Shown here piece by piece: positions 59,594-64,000 of a stretch of DNA of 64,000 nt. The stretch's first letter is position 1, and every line of letters starts with the position of its first letter. Both the position numbers and the translations under genes were made by a program. This stretch comes from 40CM-2-70-7 sp035505915 (lineage in GTDB: Bacteria; Gemmatimonadota; Gemmatimonadetes; Gemmatimonadales; GWC2-71-9). The notes beneath the pieces are model-generated. The model had not been told where the DNA came from, ran no database searches, and was given only the letters and a program-made list of their open reading frames with translations. The stretch is taken from positions 50,462-114,461 of the forward strand of contig DATJQI010000024.1 in NCBI GenBank assembly GCA_035505915.1, given 5' to 3'.

Positions 59594-61168
59594 CTAGATC
59601 TCGAGTCGGACGATCCGCTCGAGTCCCCGGTCTCCCTGCCGGGGCAGGCGGAAGACGCGGAGGGTGACGACGTCGCCGTGCTTCAGGTCCTTGATGGCGG
59701 CGCGGTACTCCTCCCAGTTCCGGGTCGGCTTCCCGTTGACGCTCATCACGATGTCGTAGTAGCCGTCGTCCTGGGTCACCAGATGCCCGTAGGCCGGGCC
59801 GTCGGGCGCCACGTTGGTGACCACCACGCCGCCGCCGAAGTCCGCCACGCGGGCCAGCCGGGAATCCTGGGACATGTCATCGGGGGAAAGCGGCTGGACC
59901 CCGACCCCGAGGATCCGCGCGCCCGAGCGGGGCGTGGACGCCGGCTCGGCCGGCCCCTCGCTCTTCTGGGCGATGGTCTTGTCCGGCGACGGCTGCGCGG
60001 CGACCACCCGCACGCTGACGGTTTTCTCGCCGACGCCCTGGCGCCACAGCGTGACCGCGACCCGGTCCCCGGGCTTCTTGAAGCCCACGATCTGCTGCAG
60101 CTGCGCCGTGTAGTTCACCGGCTGGCCGTCCAGGGCGGTGATGACGTCGCCCTGCTCGATCCCGGCCGCCTTGGCCGGGGAGTCGCCGTCGGTGTAGTCG
60201 TCCACCAGGACGCCGTGGATCTGCGCCAGGCCCACCGCGCGCGCGTCCGCCTCGGTGGCGTCGGTGACGCTGACGCCGATGACGGAGCGGGACACGTGGC
60301 CGGTGGCGACCAGCTGGTCGAAGACGGTGCGGGCCAGGTTGCTGGGGATGGCGAAGCTGTAGCCCGTGTAGTAGCCGGTTCCGGAGGCGATGGCCGAGTT
60401 GATGCCGATGGCCTGGCCGCGGGTGTTGACGAGGGGCCCGCCGGAGTTCCCGGGGTTCACGGCCGCGTCGGTCTGGATGTAGTCCTGGATCTGGTAGTCG
60501 CCGCGGTAGAGTGCCGAGAGCAGCCGGCCCTTGGCGCTCACGATGCCCGCGGTGACGGTGAAGTCGAACTCCTCACCGAGCGGGTTGCCCACCGCCAGCA
60601 CCCATTCGCCGATGTTGGTGGAGTCCGAGTTGCCCAGGGGGATGGTGGGCAGGCCGGTGGCGTCGATCTTGATGACCGCCAGATCGGTCTGCGGGTCGGT
60701 GCCCACGACGCGGACGTTCTTGAACTCGCGCTTGTCGTAGAGCTTGACGTTCACGCGGTCGGCGCCGGCCACCACGTGGTTGTTGGTGAGGATGTAGCCG
60801 TCCGGGGAGACGATGAAGCCCGAGCCCGAGCCCTCTTCGACCTGGGGCCGGCGGTTGGGGGTGTTGAAGAAATCCCGGAACGGGGCCGGCACCTGCGCGT
60901 CGTCGGACCGCTCGGTGCGGGCCGACGACACGAAGACCACGGCCGGGCGGACCCGGTTGGAGACGGCGACGAAGGCGTCGGAGAGCTGCGCCACGCCCCG
61001 GGCCGCCGGAATGGGGGTCTGCGGAGCCGCCGCCGTCGACACCTGCGGCAGCTCGGCCGCCCGGCTCTTGGGCGTCAGGTTCAGGGCCGAGGCGAACAGC
61101 AGCCCGAACACGAACGCCACGCCCACCAGAGACACGAACTTCAGCCAATCCCGGGTACGTACCGACAT
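59594..61168 (-). CDS. HtrA/Deg-family periplasmic serine protease
   Basis: 524 residues. One N-terminal membrane helix or signal anchor (about 10-30) precedes the trypsin-like domain with His131 (NNHVV), Asp162 (TDLAV) and Ser242 (GNSGGP). Two PDZ domains follow (about 290-390 and 430-515). It degrades or refolds damaged envelope proteins. It lies 24 bases behind dnaK, so both are probably induced together in heat or envelope stress. Confidence 0.95.
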   Translation of the reverse strand: MSVRTRDWLKFVSLVGVAFVFGLLFASALNLTPKSRAAELPQVSTAAAPQTPIPAARGVAQLSDAFVAVSNRVRPAVVFVSSARTERSDDAQVPAPFRDFFNTPNRRPQVEEGSGSGFIVSPDGYILTNNHVVAGADRVNVKLYDKREFKNVRVVGTDPQTDLAVIKIDATGLPTIPLGNSDSTNIGEWVLAVGNPLGEEFDFTVTAGIVSAKGRLLSALYRGDYQIQDYIQTDAAVNPGNSGGPLVNTRGQAIGINSAIASGTGYYTGYSFAIPSNLARTVFDQLVATGHVSRSVIGVSVTDATEADARAVGLAQIHGVLVDDYTDGDSPAKAAGIEQGDVITALDGQPVNYTAQLQQIVGFKKPGDRVAVTLWRQGVGEKTVSVRVVAAQPSPDKTIAQKSEGPAEPASTPRSGARILGVGVQPLSPDDMSQDSRLARVADFGGGVVVTNVAPDGPAYGHLVTQDDGYYDIVMSVNGKPTRNWEEYRAAIKDLKHGDVVTLRVFRLPRQGDRGLERIVRLEI

Positions 61169-61192
61169 CGCCGTCTCGCTTGTGTTAGGTGG

Positions 61193-63118
<1,926 letters not shown>

Positions 63119-63576
63119 AAACCGCGTGCTCCTTACCGTAGGGTATGATGCCTGCCTGCTTTCCGCCGTCGCTTAAGAGCAAGGGATATGCCCTAGAAAA
63201 GCGCCAAAACGGCAGGTTGACAAGGCCTATGTCTTGCATAGGGTTACCGTATGTTCTCGGGAGTATGTACCTAGCGCAAGTGCGCAATTCGCACAATAGA
63301 GAGAGTTGACCGGCCATTGATAGAGATGTGCTATCCCTCACCGTTCTGAAGCTCTGTAACTAACTGTGGCTCAAATACGTAGGCTCGGTGTAGCCACAGA
63401 GGAGTGAACGCTTTCTCTCCGCAATTTGTTACGAGGTGGAGCCCTTGACAGCGTGAGCCAAGGGCAGAGATTTGCCCCCAGTAAGAGGCTGTCATCCCCG
63501 AAGCGGGCGCAAGCCTGTTAGGGTCCCCCCAGGTTACGGCCTGGGGGTTTTTACTTCTGGGGGGTTCGCGGTCATC
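63119..63576. other. Structured lower-GC noncoding stretch between dnaK and the NYN gene
   Basis: 458 bases without a convincing gene, with GC nearer 50 percent than the roughly 70 percent of the rest. On the minus strand a weak dnaK promoter could be TTGTCA (63223-63218), 17 bases, TTTTCT (63200-63195). On the plus strand TTGACA (63217-63222), 16 bases, TAGGGT (63239-63244) could start an RNA. Perfect inverted repeats occur at 63226-63242 (CCTATG/CATAGG), 63280-63294 (GTGCG/CGCAC), 63319-63335 (GATAG/CTATC), 63364-63399 (CTGTGGCT/AGCCACAG) and 63441-63465 (GCCCTTG/CAAGGGC). The stretch ends in the terminator at 63526. A small RNA or a regulatory leader is likely; no known RNA family was recognised. 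Confidence 0.55.
63526..63552 (+). terminator. Rho-independent terminator ahead of the NYN gene
   Basis: CCCCCAGG (63526-63533), loop TTACGG, CCTGGGGG (63540-63547) and TTTTT (63548-63552). The left arm, from 63525, could alternatively pair with CTGGGGGG at 63557-63564, eight pairs, which would prevent the terminator and cover the region ahead of the NYN start. This geometry fits an attenuator, but could also simply end a plus-strand RNA. Confidence 0.8.
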
Positions 63577-64000
63577 ATGCCAAACCGCGTCTGCTTTCTG
63601 GTGGACGGTTTCAACGTCTACCACTCGATTACCGAGGCCATGAAGCTAAATCCAGCAGTATCAATGAAATGGCTCGATTTCGGATCATTCTGTAGGTCTT
63701 ACCTATCAGCCATCGGCCCCGATGCTACGCTCGAACAGGTGTTCTACTTCTCGGCCACAGCTGATTGGCGTCCGGCAAGGGCGGCACGCCACACCCTCCT
63801 CATCGAGGCCCTTCGGGCGACGGGAGTATCCGTTCATCTCGGGAGGTTCAAGGAGAAGGACGTAACCTGCCCATCGTGTGGCTACCAGTTCAAGAAGCAC
63901 GAAGAAAAGGAGACGGACGTCGCAATCGCCGTTAAGCTGGTTGAGTTGTTCTCTCTCGATGCCTGCGATACGGCGGTGCTCGTCACCGGCGATACCGACC
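63577..64000 (+). CDS. NYN-domain (DUF88/LabA-like) putative RNase, truncated by window end
   Basis: 141 codons visible, no stop before position 64000. The start VCFLVDGFNVYHSI and the later VTGDTD motif supply the acidic residues of the PIN-like NYN nuclease fold. A CPSCGYQFKKHEEKETDVAIAVKL segment, given here as CPSC, KKHEEKETDV and IAVKL, has the CxxC and the conserved Asp that follow it in this subfamily. It probably cleaves RNA. The codon composition is much less GC-rich than its neighbours, which suggests recent acquisition. Confidence 0.85.
   Translation, partial: MPNRVCFLVDGFNVYHSITEAMKLNPAVSMKWLDFGSFCRSYLSAIGPDATLEQVFYFSATADWRPARAARHTLLIEALRATGVSVHLGRFKEKDVTCPSCGYQFKKHEEKETDVAIAVKLVELFSLDACDTAVLVTGDTD

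Noticed and set aside
63119..63240. CIRCE or sigma-32 promoter upstream of dnaK
   Set aside because: No TTAGCACTC inverted repeat and no CCCCATNT-like -10 were found; only a weak sigma-70-like match is present.
63331..63624. 97-codon minus-strand frame in the dnaK-NYN gap
   Set aside because: No ribosome site, no recognisable motif, and it crosses a strong plus-strand terminator and the NYN start; the region looks like structured noncoding DNA.

Overview
The window is about 64 kb of GC-rich, gene-dense bacterial DNA, with most genes overlapping by 1 to 4 bases (ATGA, GTGA, TAATG). The gene content best fits a soil or sediment member of Gemmatimonadota. The reasons are a Ser/Thr kinase with a long TPR-like tail, a large carboxypeptidase-regulatory/TonB receptor, many exported peptidases (DUF885, M61, M14, tricorn-type S41), YceI, and a caa3 oxidase. 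This assignment is an inference from gene families; there is no rRNA in the window. The window opens inside a histidine kinase gene and closes inside a NYN-domain gene.

Layout. 1-6022 (minus): proteostasis operon tig-clpP-clpX-engB, then an exported protein and a sensor kinase; a DUF421 membrane protein lies upstream of tig. 6041-10687 (minus): YdeI-like protein, chromate transporter coupled to a cupredoxin lipoprotein, tRNA-Leu(UAG), then an arsenic cluster arsR-arsM-aquaporin-arsC with two matching ArsR-type operators. 10788-14079: divergent signalling genes, a REC-GGDEF protein with a decayed catalytic motif on one side and a CHASE3-PAS histidine kinase plus response regulator on the other. 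14121-20029 (plus): a complete trans-4-hydroxy-L-proline catabolic operon. 20026-38240: peptidases, DinB proteins, a candidate Fur-controlled heme oxygenase, YceI, a methyltransferase, an ATP-grasp enzyme, pirin, a Ni/Co transporter and small membrane or lipoproteins. 38308-45916 (plus): a TonB receptor followed by a GMC oxidoreductase, its small subunit and a Tat-exported TIM-barrel enzyme, likely an uptake and oxidation locus for a sugar-like substrate. 45917-54302 (minus): tricorn-like protease, PPi-type phosphofructokinase, Ser/Thr kinase and a ParB-like protein. 54460-59022 (plus): caa3 cytochrome oxidase operon. 59594-63118 (minus): dnaK followed by an HtrA protease. 63119-63576: a structured, lower-GC noncoding stretch ending in an intrinsic terminator, then a NYN-domain gene.

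Together the genes suggest an aerobic heterotroph that degrades proteins and peptides (including hydroxyproline), tolerates arsenic and chromate, and respires through a caa3 oxidase. No transposase, prophage, plasmid or CRISPR feature was seen.

The least conventional signals are: (1) scattered arrays of a degenerate heptamer (YTTCYCG, preceded by CACG), some inside coding sequence and two forming a long inverted repeat around a Tat signal peptide; (2) two genes whose only well-placed start is a CTG overlapping an upstream TGA; (3) the structured region between dnaK and the NYN gene; (4) a Fur-like box at the start of a small membrane ORF ahead of heme oxygenase; (5) a degenerate GGDEF protein with an intact c-di-GMP inhibitory-site motif.
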